DNA from: Ulva prolifera
Taxonomy: Eukaryota > Chlorophyta > Ulvophyceae > Ulvales > Ulvaceae
DNA length: 64,000 nt
Direction: 5' to 3'
NCBI GenBank assembly: GCA_023078555.1
Contig: CM041196.1
Coordinates: forward strand, 6,769,985 to 6,833,984
The position numbers and the translations under genes were made by a program. Shown here piece after piece: positions 24,678 to 36,183 of this stretch. The notes under the pieces were generated by a model. It searched no databases and was not told where the DNA came from. It saw nothing but the letters and a program-made list of their open reading frames with translations. How positions within the stretch are numbered: position 1 is the stretch's first letter; each line of letters opens with the position of its first letter.

Positions 24678-27600
24678 ATGGCCGGTGACTCCGCGGTCGC
24701 AATGGACGTGCCCTTCGGCAGCCTCGCCATGAACCTAGAGTGCCTAGGTGCGGAGTTCTACTCCTTTGCCGCGTTTGGCGAGGGCCTCTCAGAGGAGCTC
24801 CGCGGTGGCGGGCCCCCCTCGGTGGGGGGCCGCAAGGCCAACATCTCCGGCCCCCTGCAGGTACGCACCCACCTCCGCTCTCTGTGCTTCCCGCATGCAT
24901 GCTGCTTGCATTAGAACAGCACCCCAGGAGCAGCTGGTGCACCCTAGCTAGCGGGCGTTCCTGCAGCCGCCCCTTGGAACCCGCACCTGCTCCTCGGAGT
25001 TTCACCGGATCAACTCGGCTCTGCACACATGCACACACCCACTCATTCCTGCGTTCAAGGTCATGCATTGCGACATCCCGGCCCCCCTTCCAGCGCCGCC
25101 CTGCGGCCACAGCGTGTACACGTTCCTGCAGCTGCACATGCACTGTGGTCCCAAGCGCATCTATTCATGGTGTGCATGCATGCAGGCCATCGTCGCAGAG
25201 ATGGCAGAGGAGAAGGCGGCGCACGTCAGGTTCCTGCGGGACGTGCTCGAGGACGCGGCGCCGCCTTGCCCAGCGATGGACATCGGCCCGGCTTTTGCGG
25301 CGGCCGCCGACGCCGCCACCGGCGAAGTCCTCATCCCGCCGTTCAGCCCCTACGATGACGACACGCTGTTCCTGCACGCCGCCTTCCTGCTGCAGGACGT
25401 GTTTGCGACGGTGTATGCCGGCGTCGCGACCGATGAACCCAAGCCAGGTGCGCAACCGCCGGGGGAGCCGCGGCGCCGGCGACGTGATGCCACCCCCTGC
25501 GGTGGCGCGGAACGTCGTGTGCGCGGTCGATGCGTTCGCTGAGCGATCTGAGATTTCCACAGCTGCTGCACCTGTGTCTCAGCGGGCCCTTCCACCCCAC
25601 CATCACCCCCGCAGCAACAACCACCCCCGCACCAATGTCCGACAGGCTGCCAGGATGCATGGGGACATGTGCAGCCCCTTCAGATTGACACACATATATG
25701 GCCGGCCGGTCAGGTTTCTTGTACATGGCCCTTCTGTTGAAGAACAGACGCCCGTTCATGCATGGGGAACAGGACTCATCGTGCAACCCGCCCCGCACAC
25801 GTGGAGTGACCCGCTGAGGAGAGCATGCATGAGTGCAGGTCTCGAGTACACGTCCACGCTGTTCGCGGTGGCAGACTCCTACTTCGCCGGCGCCGTGCGC
25901 GTCCTCCTCCTGCTCAAGGACAAGGCCGGCAACCCCACCCCCTTCGGCTCCATCGGCAACCTCGTGGAGCTCATGTCCGACCTTCGCGACTCCGAGGACG
26001 GCCCGAAGGACCTCGACCAGGGCGTCGGCAACGCGACCGCCGCCAACGTGCTGCCTGCTGACGAGGACGGCCTGCCGTACACCCGCGAGGCGGCGCAGGG
26101 TCTCGCGATCCTCTACCTCGGAGGCATGTCCTCCGGAGGCTTCTTCCCGGAAGGCATCACGATGGGCGTCATGGCAGACACCCCCGAGGCTGCGGAGGAG
26201 GTGATGATGGAGCCGGAGCCGGAGGCTGTGCCCACCCCAGAGCCGCCCATGATGGAGCCAGAGACGGAGCCGATCGTTGAGGAGACGATTCAAGTTGACG
26301 TGCGCCCGCCGTCCTGATGTGCCGTGCCGCGCCGGCATGCCTTTGCTGTGAGAATATGGCGGGGGCTGTGGCCCCCACGTCCACTGACTGTGCAATTGCA
26401 TCATGATGTTCGCTGTACGCACCGCAGATTTGATGCGTAGCCGGTACATTGCCCGCACGCGAGGTCGCCTCATGCATGTTCACGATCTGACAGGAGTTGT
26501 CGCGGACGCATGAGCTTGCGGCAGCGGCCATGTCAGAGCAGCCGCTGTGGCTCATGCATGCTGACGGCCCGGACACGCATGCAGGTCCCTCTCGCAGTTG
26601 ACACCGCGGACGCAGGCTGCTCGGGCACGTGCGAGTACCGCGTGAACGTTGACATGGTGTGGAACGCCCGCACCCACCCTGTGGACTACCCGGCCGGCGT
26701 CGCACACTGGTCGCCCTTCTACATGGTCACCCACGATGAAACGTACGCCCCATCCCCACCTCACCCCCCCTCCCCCCTGCTTTAGTGGAATTGGTGCCGG
26801 TCACGCTGATGTGAAGAGGGTCCATCCCCCCCCCTCCCTCCTCCTTCAGAGGAATTGGTGTCGGTCACGCTGATGTAAAGAGGGAAAATACCAGTGTCGA
26901 TGTGTGGTGCCCCTCAGACCGCAGCTGACCTGCCCGCGCTGCCGCGGTCACGCAGCCGTGCAGCTACTGCGTCGACTGGAATAGCAGGGTGTCCCTACGC
27001 TCACATGCTCCACCCACTCACCCCCTATAGCCACGGCCGCGCTGTTCCCCAGCGCACGCAACGCGCACTCCCGCGGCAGCCGCCACCGCGCACCGCACGG
27101 ACGGTGTGGATGGTCAGCAGCGGTGTGCACATGCGTGTGACGTTCACACACGCATGGCTTGACGCGCACCCGCGTGGCTGCAGGTACTTCATGTGGCGCT
27201 TCGGCGAGCCGGCGAGCGCGGGCATCCAGCAGATCGCGGAGGACGGCCTCGGCTTTGACTTCATGGACGAGGTCGCGGCGTGCGGCGAGTCATGCAGCGA
27301 CTTCGTGCAGGTCGCCTGCGACCCCTTCAGCGGCACCTGCACCGGCTCCGGCACCATCAGCGCCACCCCTGACCGCCCCTTCCTGTCCCTCGCTTCGATG
27401 ATCGCCCCCAGCCCAGACTGGTGCGCCCTCCGCGTCCCCGTGCCTTGCAGCGGCGGCTCCGGGTATACATCTCCTCATGCATCATGCGGGGAGTGTAGCG
27501 GCCGCGGCGTGGCATCATGCATCATCGGGTGGCAAACGCTGTGTACATCTGCATTCCTGCGCATGCGACAGCTTCCCACACAACCCCACGTCACACCCGT

Positions 27601-28123
27601 CGATCAACCTCTTCGGACGTGTGTTCGTTACGCCGTTGCTCATCAGCTACGTCGCGGGCGTTTGTGCTTACGTCACATGTGCTCATGTGCGGCGTGTGAG
27701 GTGTGACGTGGCCACAGGTTCACGGGCGTGGACGCGTGGCCGCTGTGCGTCGGGGGCGAGTGGATCGAGGGCCGCGAGGCTGACGTGGACGCGTACGACG
27801 CGGGCACCGACTCCGGGCCGACCTTCCTCTCCCCGAACCAGCCTGAGAGCTCCGTCGTCACCAACTTCCGGGACACGATGCCGCTGTCCGACTCCATCTT
27901 CTTTGACCCCGCGACGTGCGCCCCTCTTGTCTTCCCAGCTCCCCCGCTGCTTGCGTATTCACAGTGGACAAAAAAAACTCTTCATTTTTCTTACGAATGC
28001 TCGAGTTCATTGCTGTGTGTACTACATGCTGTGCGTGCTGTGCCTGAGGGTGAGGGTGCGCTGTGCAGGGGGGCGATGCTAACTGTTGGCAACATCGCCG
28101 TGGAGCTCGTGGGGTGCGAGTAG
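24678..28123 (+). CDS. Ferritin-like desiccation-related domain fused to a Spondin_N domain
   Basis: Six exons join in phase: 24678-24860, 25186-25447, 25839-26299, 26585-26742, 27184-27462 and 27718-28123, giving 582 residues. Residues about 10-255 match the PCC13-62 desiccation-related (Ferritin_2) family: MNLECLGAEFYSFAAFGEGL, GGGPPSVGGRKANIS, EEKAAHVRFLRDVL, DSYFAGAVRVLLLL, GLPYTREAAQGLAILYLGG and SGGFFPEG. An acidic Pro/Glu linker (about 260-302) follows. Residues about 305-540 match Spondin_N: HPVDYPAGVAHWSPFYMVTH, MWRFGEPASAGIQQIAEDG, IAPSPDWC, and DAGTDSGPTFLSPN. If exon 3 is not spliced at its GTGCGC, a stop at 26315-26317 would end the protein after the ferritin-like domain, so two products are possible. 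Both families are usually secreted. The residue three before the helix-2 His is Lys, so metal binding is uncertain. The 5' and 3' ends are provisional. Confidence 0.75.
26787..26884. repeat. Two-copy tandem duplication inside an intron
   Basis: A 34-bp block (GGAATTGGTG..CGGTCACGCT...) occurs at 26787-26820 and 26851-26884, 32 of 34 identical, each preceded by a C/T-rich stretch; the period is 64 bp. It lies in the fourth intron of the ferritin-like/Spondin_N gene. Confidence 0.85.
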
Positions 28124-31100
28124 AGTCAGACCTGGCTGCAACACAGCATCACGCTGCGTGTTGCTTAGGCTTCCATGGCAGGGCTGCAGTGCAGTGGATA
28201 GCATCACCTTCAGGCACCGGCGGAGTGCTGTGGCGATAGGCACAGCCATTAGTAAGTTGTTGATGCCATGTACATTCCATCGCAACAGGCGCCTGCCAGC
28301 TGTGTGGCTTTGAGGGCTGCTTCACGTTCTGCAGCTTGGGGCTGGCCTTTACGATACCGTGGGAGCAGTCCCGGTGGCCATGACTGGGTGGCTCTGGTGC
28401 ACCCAGTCGCCTATTCTGAGGTGCACCCAGCTTTGCACTAAGGGCTGTTACGCACAACGCTCGTGCCCAGTGAGAATAGAGGTCGGCCATGGCCTACTGC
28501 TTCTGCTGCTTTCAGCTGCATCTCTGTCGGAGATCGATGCTCCAGATCAGAGCACTTCAGACAGCGAATCCTAGATGTTGGCGTGGATTTGAGAAGTGCA
28601 CGAGCCTCTGAAGTATTGAGACTGACTGTACGTATCAATTTCATGTGCAACAGGCATACCTGATGCATGTCTCTATAGTGGCTTAAGCCTGTAGCGTGTA
28701 CATGTAGGCTTGCAGGGGGTCAGGCTGGGAGTGGGGGGAAGGACGTGGTGGTTTCGAGATGACTGGGATTTGGGCATGGTACATGCCGTTTTGCCCCTGA
28801 TTCGAACAAGACGTTTGCTACATGTGCAAAGCCTCTTATCCTGCAAGTTCCTGTGACCAGATTCTGACCTGTGACCAAATTCTGACTGAATTCTTGTGTA
28901 ACACACATTCGCATGCAATGACTTTGACAGTGGTCCTTCCAGATTGTTGAACTGCCAATGCTACTCAATTTACATAAACAATACTTAATTGTACTGCTTG
29001 ATGCTGCCGTCTTCATTATGAGAATACAGGTTGCTGGCCTTGCAAGCACACAGATTGCCGGCGTTGGTAGTGTCATGACATGCCATGATTTCAATGTGCA
29101 TCTGAGCATGCACTTCCCACATTGCAATGACATCAGGGTAGTGCTCAACTTGGAATATGGAAATTGCCCCCATGTGCGTGTGCACTGATCCCTGCAGTGG
29201 AGGGATGTCATGATACAGGCACTGGCAGCAACATGGCTCGTCCAGTCAAGCAAGTTCGCACCCACCGCTCCGCGCTCTAGCAGACACCGCCACCTCCTGC
29301 TGCACATCAGTATTCTCTCCAGCGCCTCCGTGTTAGTCAGAGTCTCATTCATCGCCTTGGGGTCCGATCTGGATCTAGTTAGCTGTTTCGTTGCCAAACA
29401 ATGACTTGTGGGGCTTATGGGGCAGAGTTTGTCATGGTGTTCTCAATGCCCTCTCCAGGATAATTCAGATTTACTTGACTTTACTTTGCCAAACCACATG
29501 CCAACAGCAAAAAACATGCTATGCTCCATGCGGATCCTAGATGAGACTGCCTCCCTCCGCGAAAGTATTGAACTGTGTGCATTCCAACAACCTAAATCGA
29601 GATATGCAGTGAAGTGCACAATAAACTGGTGATCGTGCACAAGCTTGGACTAGTCAATCTTGCCCAACTGTGATCCTGAAATTGTAGGGTGTGTAGGTGA
29701 AAGCCCTGAAGTGCCCCTGTGCATACGTGATGTGTGAAGCCTTGAATTTATGGAAATATATCAGTCAAGGGAGTAAGTGAGTAACATGTTGTTTGAAGGA
29801 ATGCACTATACACATCGCTGTCCTTAGTACCAAGATCACCAAGCTACATGTCAGTGCCATACATGTCGGTGCGAACCTGGCAGCCTAACCTGGCTTTGTG
29901 CTGCTGGGGTGCTGAGGCTGAAGACTGTACAGACTGCTGTGCAGGAGCTGATGATAATCCTGGCAAGTTCATGCTATGCCTGACAATAGGTGCTTTTGCT
30001 CGCACATATGGTTCAACAAGCATCCAACAAGTTAACATCGCTCAACATCTGTTTCCTTGCTGCTCAACAGCTTGATATGACGGACCTGTGCACCCAGCAG
30101 AGATGCCTGGCAGATATGAAGCTCTTGGTTATGACACAGCTGCAGGCAGCCTCTGCGTAACACGGGCTTGTCCTGCAACACCATCACAAAGGTTTGGAGT
30201 GGTGGATCTGTTCTGGATCTGGGGCCGGCCATGCATGGCGGGCCGAGGGGATGCATGGGTAAAGTAAAGTAAATCTAAATTTACTGAGCCGTATCCTATT
30301 GGACATTGACAACTCCGGATTAACGGGACCACATATGCCGAAGGGGTAAACCACCTGGAAACCCCCCTCAGACGACCGTACGCAACTCGTACTACGCAAT
30401 GGGTTTGCCTGCTTACTGTAGCCTTGGCTGGGCTTCGGTATTGCGTCGAGTGACCACCGGCATTGCGATGCAATCTATAGTGTTGTTTGGAATGGGTCAT
30501 TGTGGGATGCTAATGAGCTAAATCAAGCTTATGGAATCTTTGGGCACGGGTGACACCGCATTCAGGCGCAACAACATCATCGCGTGCTGCTGTATGGCAC
30601 GTTGTAACCCCATACAGCCGTTTTCGCATGAACTGTGTTGACAAGGCACATACCTAGGATACTGACAGCTGGGGGGGAGCTGTAGCTCATGCTGCCTCTG
30701 CCTACATGTGCGACAAGAAGCAACTGTCTCAGGCCTTGTGTATCTCAAGAGTGATCCCTGCGTGATTGCATGGTCAACTCTTCAGCGTTTTGTACACAGC
30801 TGGAGGTTGCATGGTGACATGGACCAGCCATGGCGGGCATATGCGTTTACATAGAACATGAGAAATGGCAAGGTGGCTCTATCAGGAAGGCTCCAGCGGA
30901 ATGCGTAAACCTTAACTATGGCAAATTTGCCGTGCACACAAACTCTGCATGGTATATGTTATGTGACTCTAGACCACTCAAGATCACTCAATCATGAGAC
31001 GACACATGGTACAGACATCCTTCCATGGCCAGCGAAGCATTCTATCTTGAGCTTGCTTGAAGCGTACAGGTGAGACTGATTGAAAGCTGTCACCAGAGCT

Positions 31101-31255
31101 ACTAAATCACACAGCCAATCTTGGATGCAAGCATGATATCGACAGGATAGCAACAGCATCGGTGTGACAACATCGCAATCGACGTCAACCAGGGACAGAG
31201 CTGCAGCCAGCGCCCCAAGCGGCCGCAACCCGCTGTGCCGCAGCAAACCAGATCG
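28124..31255. other. Intergenic stretch with possible unrecognised minus-strand exons
   Basis: About 3.1 kb. A minus-strand frame with first ATG at 29352 reads MNETLTNTEALERILM and further protein-like residues. A second open block at 28438-28620 carries RIRCLKCSDLEHRSPTEM after a possible acceptor. I cannot join them or name a family. A truncated SINE copy lies at 30261-30388. The 3' part of the Spondin_N gene may extend into the first bases. Confidence 0.25.
30261..30388 (-). mobile_element. 5'-truncated SINE copy
   Basis: This matches 18029-18154 with about four substitutions and a 2-bp insertion. Only the tail-proximal half is present; the tRNA-like head is missing, as expected for incomplete reverse transcription. 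The same AAAGTAAAGTAAATC tail lies at its left end. Confidence 0.75.
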
Positions 31256-34200
31256 CTACCGCGGCGGCCCTGAGGGGTCACCAACCTGTGGCGGCGGGTG
31301 GCTGGGGGGCCGTGGCTGCAGCGGCGGCCCGGGCGGTGCGCGTCCATACCCGCCCTGCCGTGGGGACCGCGTCTCCCCGTGCCGCGGGTAGCCCCGCCGC
31401 TCTGCGCCGCCACCGCGGCGCCCCCGGCCCCCCTGCCACCCCGGGCGGTCATGCCCGCGGTCGCCACGGCCGTAGCCGCGCCCGCCGCTGCTGCCGCGGT
31501 CACCACTGGTGCCGTGAGCTGGCGCGCACAGCGCCTGCAGGGGGTGGTAGTCCGAGTAGAGGATGTCGCAGGCGCGGCCGAGCTCCCGCTGGATGCAGCC
31601 GCGCATGTCCTTCGTGACCGTGCGGCCGAGGTCATGCGACAGTAGCAGCGGGTCCTGGATGCAGCAGAGGTGCTTCTCGTTGTTGATGCGGCGCGTCCAG
31701 TCAAGCTCCGCCTTGATGATGGTGTGGCCCCGAGCCGGACAAACCACCTCTTCATTGAAGTCAAACCTGCAAGCACGCATCCTGCGCCCGTCACTCCCAT
31801 GCATACACAGTACCCTCCTGTAACCGTCACTCCGCCCGCGCAATACACTGATTCAACAAAACATATCAGTTCAGATCTAGACAGCAGTGGCAAATGGTGC
31901 AGAACATGCATGCTGCACTAGCATGTGCGGCTCACACATGCTTGCATTCGACTGGAGCAGACGCGGACTGTGCGTCATGGCAGTGGAGCTCGCGAGGCGC
32001 ACCGCGTGGCGTAGTAGTCGAAAAACATCGTGAGCAGGCCGCCGAGGGTGATCCAGCAGTCACGGGCCGCCGCCGCAAAGCGCTCGACGTCGAGGCTGTA
32101 CGCGCAGCGCCACGGCTTGCCCGCGACCTCGACGACCGTGTCCACGTCCATCGGCTCCTCCCGCTGCAGCACGGGCACGAGGCCGGCGCGCTGCGCGACA
32201 AACACGGCCATGAGCACCCATGCGTATGGCGAGAGCGTCGAGAGGTACGCGTCCGCGATCTGCCGCTGCTTCGCCCAGTGCTTGATGATGAAGATGAAAT
32301 CGCGCATGCGGGGGTCGATGCTGGCGTAGGCACGCAGCAGCTCGGTGTTGCGCAGCGGCAGGAGGTTGTTGATCGTGACATCGACGTCGATGCCACGGCC
32401 GGGCAGCTGGAACTTCGCGACCGGCACTCGCGACTTTTCCAGCACGGTCACATTCTGCACAGCGACCATGATGAGCTCTCGAGCAGGGGGGGGGGGGGGG
32501 GGGGGGGGGGGTCGGAAGAGGCTATGCATGCTGAACCTCAAGCAATGCATGGAAAGCAGGCATTGTCTGAGCAACGAGCTCCACGAACAGCTCTGGGCTG
32601 TGGGCTGTTCACATAACTCATGAAATGACAGTATCGACACAGTGTCAGAGATAAGCCCCACAGCCGGGCTGTCCTCTACTCAACTGACATGCTGAGCATG
32701 CACCAGGATGACGCCGGGACAGAAGGACACAAGAAGGGCAAAGATGGCACAAGGACTGCTGTCTCCTGGACAGTCCCGTGGAATACAACACCACCAACGA
32801 GGGGTCAAGCACAAGGTGTTGGGCTCACACCAGCATTCCATTCTCCTTCAGGCCTTCTGCCAGCTCCACTAGCACGGCAGCCTGGCCGTCGCGGTCCAGT
32901 ACGTCATCGCTCTCCACCTGCAGCGTCACATCGAGGTCCTTGTTTGCCCGCAGGCACAGGCCGCTTGCCGCCGAGCCGTACAGGTGCGCCGTCGCGCCCG
33001 GCCGCAGCTCGGCCAGCAGCGCCGCGACCTGCGCGTACGCCTCCTGCAGCTCCTCTTTCTCCTGTGGCGACGGCGCGATCGCCGCGACCAGTTCCGCTGC
33101 GGCCGCATCGATTCTATCGAGGCCCGTCCGTGGCAGCGCGCCGATCGGCCGCGCCTTGCTGCTATTTGTGCGCAGGCCCGATAGCTGCAGCTGTCCGGGC
33201 GGCGGCGGCACGACCTCGAGCATTGTCGGCGGGCCCAGCGGCGGCCGCGCCTCATCTGGCACGTGCTCTGGCTTCTCCTCACCTCCGCCCTCCTCCTCGG
33301 TCACCCCGTCCTCGCCCGGCCCACTGATGCCGTTGGCCCGGCCGTGCGCCACCAGCTCATCTACTGGCTTGGCGTGGAACAGGTCATCAATGTTCAGGAA
33401 CTTGCCGTTACGGAGCCCAGCTCCGCCAGGCAGGGGCTGCGAGGGCAAGCTCAACGGGGGGCCGCTGACGGCGGCGGTATTACCTTGTTCTGCAGCTGGC
33501 TTGGCCGGCTGCAAGAGGACGGCGAGGGGATCCTCGCGGGGAGCTGGAGATTGGCTCACGCCCCTCACGCCACTACCCGCAGCTGGCGGCGCACCGCCGA
33601 GGTGCAACCCAGGGGGGGTAGATGGTATTGGCTGACTGACATTCGGGGCCGTGCAGGGGGGTGGTCCCCGTGCAGGACCTGTCAGGCCGGGTGGGGGCCC
33701 TGCAGGAGGAGCAGGCCCCAGGGGAGGGGGGCCGGATGGTGGCTTGGGTGCCGGAGAAGGCGCAGGTGGTGTTTGAGGCAGCGGTGCCACATCTGGTGGC
33801 GATGCGGGCTGCATCGGCTGCGCAGCCGGTGGACCGGGGGCTGTAGGCTGTGGCGTGTCAACATGCTCAGGGCCAGGCGGTAGCTGAGGAGACTGTTGAG
33901 CGGATGGGGATGGCGCGTGTGAGCTTGCTGTGGGTGCGGCCTGCGCCACAGGCTCCGCTGACGGCGCGTTCTGGGGGTTGGCAGTGCCTCGGCCGGCATC
34001 CAGGTTCCCGGATGCATGGTACGGATATTGCTGCATGGTGTGCTGGGGCGGAGGCATGGAGGGAGGAAACGGGGCAAACGCGGATGCGGAATTGCCATGG
34101 GACGGTGCCGGAGGAGGCTGTGGAGGCCGCTGCATGGCATGCATCTGGGGATGCATGCCTGGAGGAAAAGTGGGGTTCGACGGCATCATGGGGTACATGA

Positions 34201-35545
34201 CATTGCCTCCGGGCTGGAACTGCAGCATGTGTGGCTGGCCTGCAGCTGCAGCAGGATTGAACACTCCATGTTCGCCGTCCGGGCCCGCAAACGGTATGGA
34301 CGGATCTTGCGAAGGAGCGTGTAACCCATGAGGAGGCATCCCTGGCTGAGGTTGAACAGATGGGTGAGGGTGGGGCATCCCCGGCATACCGGGCATAAAC
34401 GTAGTCATCTGGTAGGTGGTGGCAGCGCTCATGTGTCCGCATGTTGAATTGGGATCATGTGGATCAGCTGGTTGAAAAGGCGGCAAATGGGGATGATTGT
34501 ATACGTTGGCTGGTGGAACTGACACTGTGAGTGGCAGCTGCATTCCGGATGGAGCTACTGTGAAAGGCCGAGAGGCCAGGGAGCTTTGGGCTGCATGAGG
34601 GCTGGCTGTCGTAGCTGCGTCGTTTGCATTGCCAGGATTCGTCGCAGGTTCTGCACATGAACGTATACTTCAAACGATATTTTCGCAGGCACTGCGTGCC
34701 AGCGGTAACTGCAGACAGGCTGCGGACGATATCAAACCGGCGACGTCGTGGCATTGCGCACTGCAACCGTGCAGGAGAGATGCAATCGCACCAGATCCCA
34801 GATCCATCTTCCCCATCAATCGCTCAACCATTTCATCACCAGCATCCTTCGTGCCCCGACGCTGTTCGGTGTGATTATCCTCTGGCCTGCTCCCGACACT
34901 TGTGCTGATCGGCACCTCCCTGCTTGCGGCCATGTAGATGCCTTGCCCATTGGCACTGGGCATAAAGCTGGGATAGTACTGATACGGCATCATGTTCGTC
35001 ATTCCGGCATAGGCAAGCATCGTCGGATCACCGTGCACCTCCACGGCTTGAGGGCCGTGAGCGCCATGTGGTGCACCCCATGGCCCGGCTATCCCACTTG
35101 TGACTCCGGGATAAGGCATCATGATCGGCTGCATGGTGCCGTCGCCTGGCGTGTTGAACGGTTGTGCGGGCATCACAGCCATCTGTCCCGGTGCTGGTCC
35201 GAAAGGCTGCAACGGCATCCCTTGACCATACTGCTGGTATCCCCCACCCGGCCTTACACCCGACATATGTTGGCCTGGAGGGAATCCCTGCTGGAAGTCG
35301 CCCATGCGGAAGGCATTCGGCTGTGCGTCTTGACCGAACGGAGCGCCTTGCGATGGCTGTATTGGCGGCATTCCTGGAAGATTGCTGTACGCATTTGGTC
35401 CGACAGGGAATGCGCCGTTACTGAAATGTGCCGGTGCATGCTGGTGGTGCGGAGGTCCACGCTGATGGTCCATCTGATTTGAAACATAGTCTCCCGTCGT
35501 CAGCTGGCCATCCGTGGACTGATCTACGCCCGCACTCCACTGCAT
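31256..35545 (-). CDS. Terminal nucleotidyltransferase, URT1/TUTase type
   Basis: Four exons fit in phase: 34792-35545, 32831-34650, 32003-32454 and 31256-31766, giving 1178 residues. The first 700 or so are disordered and rich in Pro, Gln, Met and Gly. The catalytic domain shows LYGSAASGLCLRANKDLDVT (GS signature plus paired Asp) and the third Asp in GIDVDVTINN. The central PAP/OAS1-like part includes FIFIIKHWAKQRQI, LSPYAWVLM, and, across the last junction, FFDYYATRFDFNEEVVC. The C-terminus is an RGG-like Gly/Arg-rich tail. Such enzymes add uridines (sometimes adenosines) to RNA 3' ends; plant URT1 uridylates deadenylated mRNAs and likewise has a long disordered N-terminus. I see no obvious PAM2 motif. 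Nucleotide preference cannot be told from this sequence. The start is the first ATG of a long open exon. Confidence 0.85.
32486..32511. repeat. Poly-G tract (26 bp) in a TUTase intron
   Basis: On the coding (minus) strand this is a C run 31 bp upstream of the acceptor at 32455-32456, so it may serve as the polypyrimidine tract of the second intron. Confidence 0.9.
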
Positions 35546-36183
35546 TAACTACACACCTATCCGAGATGAATATTTGAAGCTTGCGGCCATGCTGCAGATT
35601 GGCAAGCCAGCAACATCGTTTGTGGGGAACAAGTGCTGTGAGACAGTGTGCTATCGGATGCGACAGCTGGTCATGTTTTACAACACTTAAAAATGCTGCA
35701 GTAGGACAGCGTAGCATGCTATTGGCTGCAATTGCAGATCACGCAGCTTTATTTCGGCAACGGGAGGCTTGTCGAACACGGTGCGTGGCCACCCGCGCGC
35801 GCAGACGGCATGCAAAATACGAACACGTCCTCAAGTCGCGCTGAAGACACCGCCACCACAGATAGATCCTGCAGATACACAAACTCTTAAAGGACCACTG
35901 TGCGGTCACATCTTATCGAGCTTGACGACCTGTTTACTTCCCCAGACATCGCAAAGCAAACTCATCGGCCCGCGGCACCCCAGCATGTTGAGATCATACA
36001 AAACATCGTTCAACAGTGCTGTGAGACGCTAATGGACCAAGTTGATGTTGATACGCAAGGATGCGACGACATCGATGCTTTCGACACTTTCGAGTCAGCC
36101 AGCTTTCCTGGTGTGTGCTAAGATCCGTTGATGGATTTTCTGATCGAGTACAGTGCTTTCAAGTTGGACCAGCATACGGACAT
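35546..36183. other. Intergenic stretch with a possible short plus-strand exon
   Basis: This lies between the 5' end of the TUTase gene and the 3' end of the WD40 gene. A plus-strand frame at about 35900-36121 (LIELDDLFTSPDIAKQTHRP, then many acidic residues, stop at 36119) looks protein-like but lacks an ATG and an upstream exon that I can support. It should also contain the TUTase promoter. Confidence 0.3.
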
